Position numbers and translations under genes: made by a program. A model generated the notes under the pieces. That model had not been told where the DNA came from. It searched no databases and was given only the letters and a program-made list of their open reading frames with translations. From CAYQJL01 sp964573295 (lineage in GTDB: Bacteria > Eisenbacteria > RBG-16-71-46 > CAIMUX01 > WJJG01): DNA of 64,000 nt. Shown here piece after piece: positions 1 through 8,398 of this stretch (position 1 is the stretch's first letter; each line of letters begins with the position of its first letter). The DNA lies in NCBI GenBank assembly GCA_964573295.1, contig CAZNJE010000016.1:14926-78925 (forward strand). The letters run 5' to 3'.

Positions 1-44
1 GCGAGCGGCGGCTAGCCCGACCACTCATGTGGTTGATCTCGCCT

Positions 45-1448
45 CTAGTTTCCTTCGTAGGGCAAGGCCCCCATATCGCCGCCGTCGTCGGCCGTGCCGA
101 TACAGGGGCTGTCGGCTCGCAGGTGGAAGTCGCCTTCGAGCCGCGGCGGTTGGGGCTCCTGGACGAAACCGGGATTGACCGTCAGGTTCGAGACCGGCAG
201 GTCAACGCTGCCCGGGTAGATCGGGGTGGCAATTGGGTCTTCGGGACAGGCGCAATGCTCGCCGTAGTTGGGGCCCGACATGCTGCCGGTCGAATTGTTG
301 TGCACGATCGTGACGAACGGCTGGTCCTCGTGCCAGACGATGCCATGACCGTTCCGATAGACGATGTTGTTGCGGACCTGAAGGTTGAGGTCGGGGTGGG
401 TCTCATGCAGGTAGATCGCCGCGGGGCTATTGTTGTAGAGGGTGTTGTTGACCACCCAGCCCTCCGTGTTGGAGAAGTACTCGATCGTGCCCCCCAGCGT
501 GCCCGTGGGGACCGGACGCATGCCGTTCATGATCAGGCAGAACTCGATATCGAACCGAGTGGTGTCCATGAAGGCCGACTGCACCAGGATATGGCCGCTC
601 AGCTCGAAGTCGATCGTCGCCCCGTGGCCGCGAATGCAGGTGTCGGTGTTAATGAGGATCTCGCCCGTGGCGTGGTAGCGCTTGTTGGGATCCAGATCGA
701 CCAGATGCTCGAAGAACACCCCATTGTGTTCGCCCATCCCGGCCGCGGCCAGTGCGTCGCGCAAGTCGAGATCGTCGGAATCCTCGACCTCGACGGTGAT
801 GGTCTCGCTGATGCCCTCATTGCCCACAAGGTCGTAGGCGCGGGCCTGAAGCACGTGTTCCCCGGCGTGAAGCACGGGGTTGATGGTCCAGTCGTATTCG
901 TACGGCGGGATCGAGTCGGTGCCGGCAATCCCGCGGTCGATGTAGAAGTCCACGTAAGCGACGGCCTCGTTGTCGGTGGCTTCGGCCGTCAGCGTGACGT
1001 CGTCGGATAGCATGGCGCCGTTCTCCGGGTAGGTGAGGTTGACCTCGGGCGGCGTGGTATCGGGCTCCTCGGTGACCTCAACCGTGACGCTCTCGCTGAT
1101 GCCCTCGTTGCCCACAAGGTCGTAGGCGCGGGCCTGAAGCACGTGTTCCCCGGCGTGAAGCACGGGGTTGATGGTCCAGTCGTATTCGTACGGCGGGATC
1201 GAGTCGGTGCCGGCAATCCCGCGGTCGATGTAGAAGTCCACGTAAGCGACGGCCTCGTTGTCGGTGGCTTCGGCCGTCAGCGTGACGTCGTCGGATAGCA
1301 TGGCGCCGTTCTCCGGGTAGGTGAGGTTGACCTCGGGCGGCGTGGTATCGGGCTGGCTGGAACTGCGCTCCTGGTCGTCTGAACAGGAACAGGCCAGTGC
1401 CCCGACGAGCAGGCAGCCCGCCAGCATCCAGAGCCGTTGCATCTTCAT
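45..1448 (-). CDS. Secreted lipoprotein with two near-identical Ig-like repeats and a beta-helix-like C-terminus
   Basis: Function not recognised. The 467-residue product starts with a lipoprotein signal (hydrophobic residues 5-19, lipobox-type LACSC with cysteines at 20 and 22), so it should be anchored in a membrane. Residues about 32-225 hold two copies of a 96-residue Ig-like domain (each opens DTTPPEVNLTYPENGAML), followed by a region rich in short N/V/I strands (NNTLYNNSPAAIYL, VRNNIVYRNGHGIVW) that looks like a right-handed parallel beta-helix, as in polysaccharide-binding or adhesin proteins. An upstream in-frame extension to 1703 exists, but the ATG at 1448 is chosen because it directly precedes the signal peptide, has GAGGA about 7 bases before it, and lies downstream of a plausible promoter. 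The family is a guess; secretion is well supported. Confidence 0.75.
   Translation of the reverse strand: MKMQRLWMLAGCLLVGALACSCSDDQERSSSQPDTTPPEVNLTYPENGAMLSDDVTLTAEATDNEAVAYVDFYIDRGIAGTDSIPPYEYDWTINPVLHAGEHVLQARAYDLVGNEGISESVTVEVTEEPDTTPPEVNLTYPENGAMLSDDVTLTAEATDNEAVAYVDFYIDRGIAGTDSIPPYEYDWTINPVLHAGEHVLQARAYDLVGNEGISETITVEVEDSDDLDLRDALAAAGMGEHNGVFFEHLVDLDPNKRYHATGEILINTDTCIRGHGATIDFELSGHILVQSAFMDTTRFDIEFCLIMNGMRPVPTGTLGGTIEYFSNTEGWVVNNTLYNNSPAAIYLHETHPDLNLQVRNNIVYRNGHGIVWHEDQPFVTIVHNNSTGSMSGPNYGEHCACPEDPIATPIYPGSVDLPVSNLTVNPGFVQEPQPPRLEGDFHLRADSPCIGTADDGGDMGALPYEGN
804..1354. repeat. Tandem 288-bp direct repeat encoding the two Ig-like domains
   Basis: The segment 804-1066 recurs at 1092-1354 with an exact offset of 288 bases (96 codons) and almost no differences; I noticed one changed base near the start of the copy. 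Synonymous sites are also conserved, so the duplication is recent or kept alike by gene conversion. It lies wholly inside the lipoprotein gene and keeps its frame. Confidence 0.9.
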
Positions 1449-1535
1449 GGTCTTGTCCTCGCGATAAGCGTCCGTGCTTGGTTTCCTCCCGACAAGAAAG
1501 GGCTCCCCAGCTTCGGGCCCCCAAGAAACAACCAT

Positions 1536-1564
1536 AGCATAGGTTTGAGCTGCAATGGCATCAA
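1536..1564 (-). promoter_or_regulatory. Candidate sigma-70 promoter for the Ig-repeat lipoprotein
   Basis: Read on the minus strand: -35 TTGATG (1559-1564), a 17-base spacer and -10 TATGCT (1536-1541). The start codon at 1448 lies about 80 bases downstream. The fit is fair; no experimental start is known. Confidence 0.5.
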
Positions 1565-1696
1565 GCGCGGCGGGGCCCTCGAGCGCGTTCGGGGCGCCGC
1601 CGAACGAGCCGGAGGGCCAGCCGGTGCGGCGGGGGCGCCGCCGAGCACGTTTGGCGGTGCAACCGGAGGGATCCGATGTTCCATCCGGTCCGTTCG

Positions 1697-1725
1697 TTGA
1701 CACCTGCTGGGGGCAACTCTAGAAT
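1697..1725 (+). promoter_or_regulatory. Near-consensus sigma-70 promoter for the phosphatase/rpiB genes
   Basis: TTGACA (1697-1702), a 17-base spacer, TAGAAT (1720-1725). Transcription should begin near 1732, which rules out upstream start codons for the following phosphatase gene. The promoter is set back to back with the minus-strand promoter at 1536-1564. Confidence 0.8.
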
Positions 1726-1798
1726 ACGAGCCAAGTTGCGCGGATCTCCGCGTGTAGGGATGCGGGAACCGGACGTGCAATGCGAGAGGGGGCTGATC

Positions 1799-2308
1799 GT
1801 GTTCCGGGTCGTGCTCATCTGCACCGGCAATACCTGCCGGAGCCCTATGGCCGAGAGCATTCTGTCGATGCTTCTCTCCGCCGAGAAGCTGGGTGGGAAC
1901 GGAGACATGATCCGCACGCCCATTGAGGTGAGCTCTGCGGGGGTGGCCGCTGGCGAGGGGATGCCGGCCACGCCGGAGGCGTGCGCAGTTAGCGAACAGC
2001 AGGGATTGGACTTGTCGGCCCATCGGTCGCGGGGTCTGACCCCCGAGATGATCCTGAATGCCGACCTGATCGTGGCAATGGAAGAACATCACCGGCAGGC
2101 TGCGGTGCGGCTCATGCCCGAATGCGCTGACCGGATCACGACCCTGGCCGAGCTGGCGGGGCTGTTGCCGACTCGTGGAGTGGGCGATCCGATCGGCGGT
2201 GACGAGAACCGGTACCGGGAGACCTTCGCCCAGCTCGAAGAACTCTTGAAGCGCGCGGTGCCCAGGATCGTGACGCTGATGCGGGATCGTGCATCCGACC
2301 CGGGATAG
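1799..2308 (+). CDS. Low-molecular-weight phosphatase, protein-arginine phosphatase (YwlE) type
   Basis: Cytoplasmic phosphatase of 169 residues. The P-loop C8-TGNT-C-R14-S15 lies near the N-terminus and the general-acid DP motif (VGDPIGG) near the C-terminus, as in LMW phosphotyrosine phosphatases. The P-loop has Thr at the position that in Bacillus YwlE selects phospho-arginine rather than phosphotyrosine, so protein-arginine dephosphorylation is the better guess. The GTG at 1799 is chosen because it sits about 7 bases after GAGAGGGGG, starts the protein right at the first beta strand and gives the usual family length; an in-frame ATG at 1760 is possible. rpiB follows 206 bases later, the same order as ywlE-ywlF(rpiB) in Bacillus. 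Confidence 0.85.
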   Translation: MFRVVLICTGNTCRSPMAESILSMLLSAEKLGGNGDMIRTPIEVSSAGVAAGEGMPATPEACAVSEQQGLDLSAHRSRGLTPEMILNADLIVAMEEHHRQAAVRLMPECADRITTLAELAGLLPTRGVGDPIGGDENRYRETFAQLEELLKRAVPRIVTLMRDRASDPG

Positions 2309-2514
2309 CCGCTGAGGGATGACGCCGATCTAGAACGAATTCTCGTCCTCGGGGCGGTGGCTGGCGGAAGGATCATTCAGCAGCTGGGTGGTCGCCAGAG
2401 GTGCCAGTAGTGGTTGGCGGGACGGTTTTGGGCGTTGAGAGTGCCTTTGGCCGAGTGGTGGTTGGCGGTAGGGACGAAGTATCCGGTGGCCCCGGATAGG
2501 AAGGAGATCGACCC

Positions 2515-2964
2515 ATGCGGATACAGATTGGCAGTGACCACCGCGGCTTCGAGCTCAAGCGGCGATTGTCGGCCTGGTTGAACGAAAAGGGGTACGAAGT
2601 CGTCGATCACGGATGTAACAGCGCTGAAGCTACCGATTACCCGGATCACGCCTACGCCGTCGCCCGCACGGTGGCCGCGAGTGACGATGACCTGGGGGTG
2701 CTGATCTGCTCGAACGGCGTAGGCATGTCCATGGCTGCCAACAAGGTGCCTGGTGTGCGGGCGGCCCTGTGCGTCACGCCCGCGATGGCCAGCCAGTCGC
2801 GGCGTCACAACGACGCCAACGTTCTGGCCCTGGGGGCCGACAACCTGGCGCCCGAGAAGAACCAGGCGATCCTCGAAGCCTGGCTGGAAGCCTCCTTCGA
2901 AGGCGGGCGTCATGCCCGTCGAGTTGAGAAGATCAGCGCCGGCGAGGTGACGGCCCGCTGTTGA
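2515..2964 (+). CDS. rpiB: Ribose-5-phosphate isomerase B
   Basis: Interconverts ribulose 5-phosphate and ribose 5-phosphate in the non-oxidative pentose phosphate pathway. The 149-residue length is typical. Family signatures: the N-terminal IGSDHRGFELK, the active-site stretch GVLICSNGVGMSMAANK with the catalytic Cys, and RRHNDANVLALGA. An AAGGAG Shine-Dalgarno precedes the ATG. Probably transcribed with the upstream phosphatase. The 206-base intergenic stretch (2309-2514) holds only GTGGTTGGCGG-like imperfect repeats. Confidence 0.95.
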   Translation: MRIQIGSDHRGFELKRRLSAWLNEKGYEVVDHGCNSAEATDYPDHAYAVARTVAASDDDLGVLICSNGVGMSMAANKVPGVRAALCVTPAMASQSRRHNDANVLALGADNLAPEKNQAILEAWLEASFEGGRHARRVEKISAGEVTARC

Positions 2965-2982
2965 TCACGGCTGGAGACGGGT

Positions 2983-3077
2983 AAGCAGGCAAGCAAGCAG
3001 GCAAGCAAGCAAGCAGGCAAGCAGGCAAGCAAGCAGGCAAGCAAGCAAGCAAGCAAGCAGGCAAGCAGGCAAGCAGG
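2983..3077. repeat. Tetranucleotide (AAGC/AGGC) microsatellite upstream of the HIT gene
   Basis: About 24 units of a 4-base repeat mixing AAGC and AGGC, beginning 19 bases after the rpiB stop and ending 24 bases before the HIT start codon. It falls between genes and its unit is not a multiple of three. It lies where it could alter leader length or translation of the next gene. Confidence 0.95.
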
Positions 3078-3101
3078 TAAGAAGGCAAGAAGGATGAGTT
3101 G

Positions 3102-3446
3102 ATGAGTAACGACTGCATCTTCTGCAAGATCGTCGCCGGAGAGATCCCGTCCGAGCGCATCTATGAGGATGACCTGGTGTTGGCATTCCGCGACATCTCG
3201 CCGGCGGCCCCGACACACGTATTGCTGATTCCCAAAGAGCACGTGCCCACCGCCGACGATCTCACCGAGGCGCATGCCGACGTGCTGACCGCCCTCACGC
3301 GCGCCGCACAGACGGTAGCCCGGCAGGAGGGGATCGAGGGGGCCTATCGACTGGTGGTCAACTGCGGTAAAGAGGCCGGCCAGGCGGTGTTTCATCTGCA
3401 TGTGCACCTGATCGGAGGCCGGCGACTGACCTGGCCGCCCGGTTGA
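3102..3446 (+). CDS. HIT-family nucleotide hydrolase (histidine triad)
   Basis: 114-residue Hint-like protein, expected to hydrolyse nucleoside 5'-phosphoramidates or AMP-linked substrates in the cytoplasm. It begins with the Cys pair CIFCKIV, has the conserved DISPAAPTHVLLIPKEHV strand, and near the C-terminus the triad VFHLHVHLIGG (His-x-His-x-His). The ATG at 3102 is chosen over the TTG directly before it; AAGGATG lies upstream. The gene follows the 4-base microsatellite and is probably the last of the rpiB transcription unit. Confidence 0.93.
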   Translation: MSNDCIFCKIVAGEIPSERIYEDDLVLAFRDISPAAPTHVLLIPKEHVPTADDLTEAHADVLTALTRAAQTVARQEGIEGAYRLVVNCGKEAGQAVFHLHVHLIGGRRLTWPPG

Positions 3447-3494
3447 TCTCGCGCGCACGGGTATCCGCGCAACCGGTTGACTGTGCGTCGCTTG

Positions 3495-3579
3495 GTCTGC
3501 CGTGTGCTCGGGTCTGCCGTGTGCCCGGGGCTGCCGCGTGCCCGGGGCTGCCGTGTGCTCGGGTCTGCCGTATGCTCGG
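3495..3579. repeat. Five tandem 17-bp repeats
   Basis: Five degenerate copies of a 17-base unit (GTCTGCCGTGTGCTCGG and variants) in the 299-base space between the HIT gene and the MoxR gene. The 17-base period cannot keep a frame, so the tract is taken as non-coding. Confidence 0.9.
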
Positions 3580-3677
3580 CTCTGAGGCGTGCGCCCAGGT
3601 ACGACGTGTCCCGGACGTGCGTCGGCTTGTCCGCGCCGCTTGTATGGGAACCTGCGGGCAACTACTGACATGAAAGG

Positions 3678-3720
3678 AAGCGTAAGGTCGCGCCCGCGGT
3701 GGTGACGCGGGGGAACGCTT
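3678..3720 (+). promoter_or_regulatory. Hairpin in the leader of the MoxR/Bat operon
   Basis: Two nested stems: AAGCGT (3678-3683) with ACGCTT (3715-3720), and CCCGCG (3693-3698) with CGCGGG (3706-3711) around a 7-base loop. It ends 25 bases before the moxR start codon. It could be a structured 5' leader or the terminator of the preceding unit without a T-run; the sequence does not decide. Confidence 0.4.
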
Positions 3721-3745
3721 AGGGTGATGAGGGAGGATGTGAGGA

Positions 3746-4777
3746 ATGGAGCAACAGCCGGTCGAGTTCACCGAGGCCGTAGCACGCAGTCGCGAGGAGG
3801 TCGAGGAGGTGTCGCCACCCCTACGGGGGGTGTTCGAAGAAGTCGGCCGTGTCGTCGTCGGGCGCGAGGAGTTGACCCGCCGCCTGCTCGTGGGATTGCT
3901 GGCCGACGGCCATGTGCTTCTCGAAGGAGTACCGGGTTTGGCCAAGACCCTGGCGGTCAAGTCACTGGCCGCCAGCATCCGGGCTCACTTCTCCCGGATC
4001 CAGTTCACGCCCGACCTGCTGCCGGCCGATCTCACCGGCACGCTCATCTACGATCCTTCCACCGGCAGCTTCAACCCACGTAAGGGACCGCTGTTCGCGC
4101 ACATCGTGCTGGCCGATGAGATCAACCGCGCCCCGGCGAAGGTGCAGAGCGCCCTCTTGGAGGCCATGCAGGAACGCCAGATTACGATCGGCGAAGAGAC
4201 CCATCGCCTGGTCGAGCCCTACATGGTTCTGGCCACGCAGAATCCCATCGAGCAGGAAGGGACCTATCCGCTGCCGGAGGCGCAGGTCGACCGGTTCCTT
4301 CTGAAGGTCAAGCTGGATTACCCCGCGCGGCTCGAGGATCACCGCAGCATGGAGGCCGGTATCTTGGAACGGATGACCGGGCAGACCGTGCCGGTGGCCA
4401 ATACGGTGCTCGAGTGCGATCACATCCTCAAGGCGCGTGAGGTGGTGCGACGGATTCCCATGGCTCAATCGGTGAGAGACTACATTGTAGACCTGGTTCT
4501 GGCGACCCGCCTGCCGGGTAAGATCAGTCCCCAACTGGAGGAGCTGGCGCCGCTGATTCGCTACGGCGCTTCACCGCGCGCGACGCTGGCCCTGGCGATG
4601 GCCGGCAAGGCCATGGCGCTTCTGATGGGACGTGGATCGGTCTATGGGGAAGACGTCAAAGAGGTCGCCCCCGACGTACTGCGCCACCGGGTGCTCGTGA
4701 CCTACGAGGCCGAGGCGCGTGAAGTGACCTCCGAGGATATCGTCCAACAGATTCTGGATCATGTTCGGGTTCCTTAA
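3746..4777 (+). CDS. MoxR-family AAA+ ATPase
   Basis: 343-residue AAA+ chaperone-like ATPase, thought in this family to help mature or regulate the VWA-domain partners encoded next to it. Walker A GVPGLAKT (about residue 60), Walker B VLADEIN, sensor region ATQNPIEQEGTYPLPEAQVDRF, and a C-terminal lid domain (YGASPRA) are all present. The ATG at 3746 follows GAGG. First gene of an unbroken, overlapping Bat-type operon; its end overlaps the DUF58 gene by 17 bases. Confidence 0.95.
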   Translation: MEQQPVEFTEAVARSREEVEEVSPPLRGVFEEVGRVVVGREELTRRLLVGLLADGHVLLEGVPGLAKTLAVKSLAASIRAHFSRIQFTPDLLPADLTGTLIYDPSTGSFNPRKGPLFAHIVLADEINRAPAKVQSALLEAMQERQITIGEETHRLVEPYMVLATQNPIEQEGTYPLPEAQVDRFLLKVKLDYPARLEDHRSMEAGILERMTGQTVPVANTVLECDHILKAREVVRRIPMAQSVRDYIVDLVLATRLPGKISPQLEELAPLIRYGASPRATLALAMAGKAMALLMGRGSVYGEDVKEVAPDVLRHRVLVTYEAEAREVTSEDIVQQILDHVRVP

Positions 4778-5825
4778 TCGTCGCCGAGAAGCGAGCACCG
4801 CGTCGGACCTGCCACGCAGNNNNNNNNNNNNNNNNNNNNNNNNNNNNNNNNNNNNNNNNNNNNNNNNNNNNNNNNNNNNNNNNNNNNNNNNNNNNNNNNN
4901 NNNNNNNNNNNNNNNNNNNGCACCGGCCGGGATCCTGCCGGCCGAGATGCTCGCGCGTGTCCGCCGGATCGAGATCCGCACGAAGGCGCTGGTCAACGAG
5001 GTCTTCGCCGGCGAATACCACTCGGTCTTCAAGGGCCAGGGCATGGAGTTCGCCGAAGTCCGGGAGTATGTTCCCGGGGACGACATCCGCACGATCGACT
5101 GGAACGTGACGGCCCGCTTTGGAGCCCCCTTCATCAAGAAGTACGCCGAGGAACGCGAACTCACCGTCTTCTTCCTCGTCGATGCCAGTGCCTCACAGGC
5201 CTTCGGCAGCGTGGGCCGCAGCAAGATGGAACAGGCGGCCGAGACCTGCGCGCTGCTGGCCTTCTCCGCCATGGGCAATCAGGACAAGGTAGGCCTTCTC
5301 ATCTTCACCGACCGGGACGAACGCCTTATCCCGCCTCGCAAGGGACGCTCCCATGGCCTGCGTCTCATTCGCGACATCCTCTACCACCAGCCCGAGGGCC
5401 GGGGTACCGACTTGGTCGCTGCCTGCGAGACGGCCATCCACGTGCTACGTCGGCGAAGCACGGTTTTCGTCCTGAGCGATTTCCTGATGGCCCTCGACGA
5501 TCTCGATCGCCCGCTGGGCCGCCTGGCTCGCAAGCACGATGTGGTGGTCCTGACGCTGCGGGATCCGTTCGAAGATGGGTTGCCCGATCTCGGTCTCGTC
5601 GAATGGGAGGACCTGGAAACCGGACGGCGCGCGCTGGTCGACACCGGGGACCGCCGCACGCGCGAGGGACTTGCGGCCGCCTTTCGCGTTCAGCGCGAGC
5701 GTGTGACGGCGATCCTGCGGCGACACAGTATCGATCAGGTCGAGTTGACCGTGGGCACGGATCCGGTGGAGCCGCTCATGCGCTTCTTCCGGATGCGTGA
5801 GCGAAGACTGGGGCGCATGGGATGA
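4761..5825 (+). CDS. DUF58 (VWA-like) protein of the Bat operon, interrupted by an assembly gap
   Basis: DUF58 proteins accompany MoxR ATPases in aerotolerance-type operons and carry a VWA-like fold. The DUF58 core is visible: GQGMEFAEVREYVPGDDIRTIDWNVT, then ERELTVFFLVDASASQAFG with a MIDAS-like DxSxS. The N-terminal part is broken by 100 N (4820-4919) after 19 residues, so true length and frame across the gap are unknown; the two sides happen to be in the same frame here. The start ATG lies inside the 3' end of moxR, and the stop overlaps the next start (ATGA). Confidence 0.9.
   Translation: MFGFLNRRREASTASDLPRXXXXXXXXXXXXXXXXXXXXXXXXXXXXXXXXXXAPAGILPAEMLARVRRIEIRTKALVNEVFAGEYHSVFKGQGMEFAEVREYVPGDDIRTIDWNVTARFGAPFIKKYAEERELTVFFLVDASASQAFGSVGRSKMEQAAETCALLAFSAMGNQDKVGLLIFTDRDERLIPPRKGRSHGLRLIRDILYHQPEGRGTDLVAACETAIHVLRRRSTVFVLSDFLMALDDLDRPLGRLARKHDVVVLTLRDPFEDGLPDLGLVEWEDLETGRRALVDTGDRRTREGLAAAFRVQRERVTAILRRHSIDQVELTVGTDPVEPLMRFFRMRERRLGRMG
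4820..4919. other. Assembly gap (100 N)
   Basis: Run of exactly 100 N inside the DUF58 gene; the round number means unknown length. Unlike the other three gaps, no tandem repeat is visible at its edges. Confidence 0.99.
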
Positions 5826-7045
5826 GCGGACGGCCGGTACCAGTAGGGGGCAGATTGAGTGCGGATGCGCTTCCCACGGCGCGGTCCGCGGCGCGGGGCA
5901 TCCTGCGAATCACTCTTTCGGCCACCCTGTTGGCTACTCTCCTCGTCGGGCCGATACTGCTCGGGGGCGGATGTCGGGAGACCCCACCGGCTATGGGCCA
6001 CACCGAGTGGACCAGCCGGGTATCGGCCGACTCGGCTTCGGTGGGCGATCTGCTCACGCTGGAAGTATCGGGGCGCTGGCCCCAAGAGGGCGGGCCGGCG
6101 CATCTGGCATGGGGCTTGCCCGCCGATACGCTCTTGCTGGTCTCCCGCGACTCGGCGCGTGCCGAATCCGACTCGGTTTGGGCGGGGGCCGACTACCGCT
6201 TGCGCTTCTTGGCCACGCGGTCGGGACGATTCACGCTACCCCCGGTGGCACTGGTGGATGCTGCGGGCGATACGCTTTCCATGACCGAGACGCACGCGCT
6301 GGTCGTGGGTGGGCGTCTGGCGCCCGACGAGGATGTCCAACTGAGGCCCCTGGCCGAGATGGTGTCCCTGGACCGTTTCCCCGTGGTGTGGATGGCCGCG
6401 GCCGTTGCGCTGCTGGTGGCCGCCGCGGGCACGCTATGGTGGTGGTTGCGCCGCCGCAGGATGGGTGAGGAGGTTGCTGCCATCCCGCTGCCGCCGCCGG
6501 CCGTGGAGTTCGCCGAGCGCCTGGAGGCCCTCGAACTGCGGGGCCTGCCGGCGCGGGGTGAAATGCGCGTCTATGTGCAGCAGCTTTCCTGGGTGCTGCG
6601 CCGCTACTTGGGCCGGCGCTTCGAAGAGCCGGCCGTCGAGGCCACCCGGCCCGAGATCCTGCGCTGGCTGCCAAGAACGGTTCTGGCCGTGAAGGATCAG
6701 CGGGTATTGGCCGATTGGCTGGCCCGCACCGACGCGATCAAATTCGCGGGCGTGACTCCCTTGCTGAGCGAGACCGAAGAGCTGACCGCCGAAGCGCGGC
6801 GAATCGTCGCGCGCAGCGAAGCGGCCTTCCAGGAACACCTCGGAGAGGGAGCCCCGGATACCCTCGCCTCCGCGGCCGATCCTCGTACTTTCACCCGCTC
6901 GACCGGCACGGCCGGATCGCGCGGCACGGCCGGATCAGCACCTGTGGCCGGTTCATCAGGTGCGACCGGACGGCACGGCGCGGCTGGGACGACGGCCTCT
7001 TCAGCCCGGGCCGCACGAACGGATCAGGGGAGGGGTGCATCGTGA
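5822..7045 (+). CDS. Bat-operon membrane protein (lipoprotein-like, single internal membrane segment)
   Basis: 407 residues, not a named Bat component that I can assign with certainty. Residues about 25-46 form a signal/lipobox-like segment (LLATLLVGPILLGGGC), followed by a periplasmic beta-sandwich region (SADSASVGDLLTLEVSGRW), resembling the start of oxygen-tolerance (BatD-like) proteins. A membrane helix follows (about 183-203, VVWMAAAVALLVAAAGTLWWWL), then a cytoplasmic helical domain like DUF4381. The C-terminus is a low-complexity G/T/A/S tail with TAGS-type repeats. The start overlaps the DUF58 stop by 4 bases and the stop overlaps batA by 4 bases (GTGA), so translation is probably coupled. 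A DUF4381-like role supporting BatA/BatB is inferred from position. Confidence 0.75.
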   Translation: MSGRPVPVGGRLSADALPTARSAARGILRITLSATLLATLLVGPILLGGGCRETPPAMGHTEWTSRVSADSASVGDLLTLEVSGRWPQEGGPAHLAWGLPADTLLLVSRDSARAESDSVWAGADYRLRFLATRSGRFTLPPVALVDAAGDTLSMTETHALVVGGRLAPDEDVQLRPLAEMVSLDRFPVVWMAAAVALLVAAAGTLWWWLRRRRMGEEVAAIPLPPPAVEFAERLEALELRGLPARGEMRVYVQQLSWVLRRYLGRRFEEPAVEATRPEILRWLPRTVLAVKDQRVLADWLARTDAIKFAGVTPLLSETEELTAEARRIVARSEAAFQEHLGEGAPDTLASAADPRTFTRSTGTAGSRGTAGSAPVAGSSGATGRHGAAGTTASSARAARTDQGRGAS

Positions 7046-8028
7046 GCCTGGCCCATCCCTGGATGCTGTTGTTACTCTTGGCGATTCCCGCCGCTTGGTA
7101 TGTGCGGCATCTCTTGCGCGAGCGGCTCGAGGGGGGGCTCGGATTCGCCACGCCGCCCGGGACGGGTCGCTTCGTGAGCCCGCGTACTGTCGGCTACCGT
7201 GCCTTGCCGCTGGTGCGTGCCATCGTCTTGGCGTTGCTGATCCTGTCCCTGGCTGCCCCACGATTGGGGCGCACCAAGGTGACCTCCTATTCGGATGGGA
7301 TCGACATCGTTCTGGCGCTGGACATCTCGGGCAGCATGAAGGCGCTCGATTTCCAGCCGGGCAATCGACTGGACGCGGCGAAGGACGTTGCGCGCGAGTT
7401 CATCGCGGGCCGGACGGGCGATCGGATCGGACTCGTCGTCTTCGCATCGAACAGCTACACGCAGTGCCCGTTGACGACCGATTACCAGGTGCTCACGAGT
7501 CTCTTGGACGAGATCCAGATTGGGGATATCAAGGACGGCACCGCGGTGGGGATGGCCATCGGCAATGCCCTCAACCGCGTGAAGGAGATCCCGGGTGAGA
7601 GCCGTGTCGTTATTCTGCTCACCGACGGCATGAACAACACCGGGGTCCTGGATCCGTTGACCGCGGCTGGACTGGCTCGGGACATGGGGGTGCGCATCTA
7701 CACCATCGGCGCCGGTACCAAGGGCAAGGCGCCCTATCCGGTGGAGCACCCTTTCTTCGGGCGCCAGACCCAGTATGTTGAGGTGGACCTTGATGAAGAG
7801 ACGCTCCAGAAGATCGCCGATCTCACCGGCGGTCTCTACTTCCGCGCCCAAGACCGGGAGTCGTTGGCGCGGATCTACGAGCGGATCGACGCGCTCGAAC
7901 GAACCCGTGTTGAAACCGAGGAGTATGTAGAGTATCGGGACCTGGGCGCGGTCTTGCTGTGGCCGGCCCTGGGCCTGGTCATTCTCGAACTGCTAGCCAG
8001 GGTGACCTGGCTGCGACGCGTGCCGTAG
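7042..8028 (+). CDS. batA: BatA-like VWA-domain membrane protein
   Basis: 328 residues. Two N-terminal membrane helices (about 6-21 and 56-73), a periplasmic or cytoplasmic VWA domain with intact MIDAS (D94-I-S-G-S98, DGT at 165-167, TDG at 194-196) and a C-terminal helix (LGAVLLWPALGLVILELLA). This is the BatA layout. The GTG at 7042 is chosen: it overlaps the previous stop (GTGA), has AGGGGAGGGG before it, and begins right at the first helix. The in-frame sequence upstream lies inside the preceding gene. VWA proteins here are expected to form a membrane complex with BatB and the MoxR ATPase. Confidence 0.92.
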   Translation: MSLAHPWMLLLLLAIPAAWYVRHLLRERLEGGLGFATPPGTGRFVSPRTVGYRALPLVRAIVLALLILSLAAPRLGRTKVTSYSDGIDIVLALDISGSMKALDFQPGNRLDAAKDVAREFIAGRTGDRIGLVVFASNSYTQCPLTTDYQVLTSLLDEIQIGDIKDGTAVGMAIGNALNRVKEIPGESRVVILLTDGMNNTGVLDPLTAAGLARDMGVRIYTIGAGTKGKAPYPVEHPFFGRQTQYVEVDLDEETLQKIADLTGGLYFRAQDRESLARIYERIDALERTRVETEEYVEYRDLGAVLLWPALGLVILELLARVTWLRRVP

Positions 8029-8050
8029 GGGCACTGCAAGACGCCGATGG

Positions 8051-8374
8051 TACCGCGTGACGGTAGCGTGCGAAGGTAGCGCGTGACGGTAGCGCGCGAA
8101 GGTNNNNNNNNNNNNNNNNNNNNNNNNNNNNNNNNNNNNNNNNNNNNNNNNNNNNNNNNNNNNNNNNNNNNNNNNNNNNNNNNNNNNNNNNNNNNNNNNN
8201 NNNGCGAAGGTAGCGCGTGACGGTAGCGCGCGAAGGTACCGCGTGACGGTAGCGTGCGAAGGTAGCGCGCGTACCAATGCTCGCGTCACCACTGGGCCTG
8301 CTAGTGAGCTTGTGAGTCGGTTTGCTAGTGGGGCTGCTAGTGGGCTTGCGAGTGAGCTGGCACGTAGGCTTGCC
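8051..8374. repeat. Intergenic 13-bp and 12-bp repeat tracts around an assembly gap
   Basis: Between batA and batB, alternating 13-base units AGCGCGTGACGGT and AGCGCGCGAAGGT run from 8051 to 8103 and resume after the gap to about 8271. A second tract of 12-base units (GCTAGTGGGCTT-like) follows at about 8298-8374. The 13-base tract cannot be coding in a constant frame. The 12-base tract is in frame with batB, but a separate start codon and ribosome site follow it. Confidence 0.9.
8104..8203. other. Assembly gap (100 N) inside the 13-bp repeat
   Basis: The repeat is visible on both edges, so the break is explained by failure to assemble the repeat; the real tract length is unknown. Confidence 0.99.
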
Positions 8375-8398
8375 GTAGGAAAAGGATTCGAAGCGACG

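Noticed and set aside
2983..3579. CRISPR-like appearance of repeated short units
   Set aside because: Units are contiguous with no unique spacers and differ between tracts; no cas genes are present. These are tandem repeats, not CRISPR arrays.
8243..8398. N-terminal extension of BatB through the 12-bp repeat
   Set aside because: The ATG at 8399 begins at the first membrane helix and has a ribosome site; the extension would start in a 13-bp non-coding repeat.
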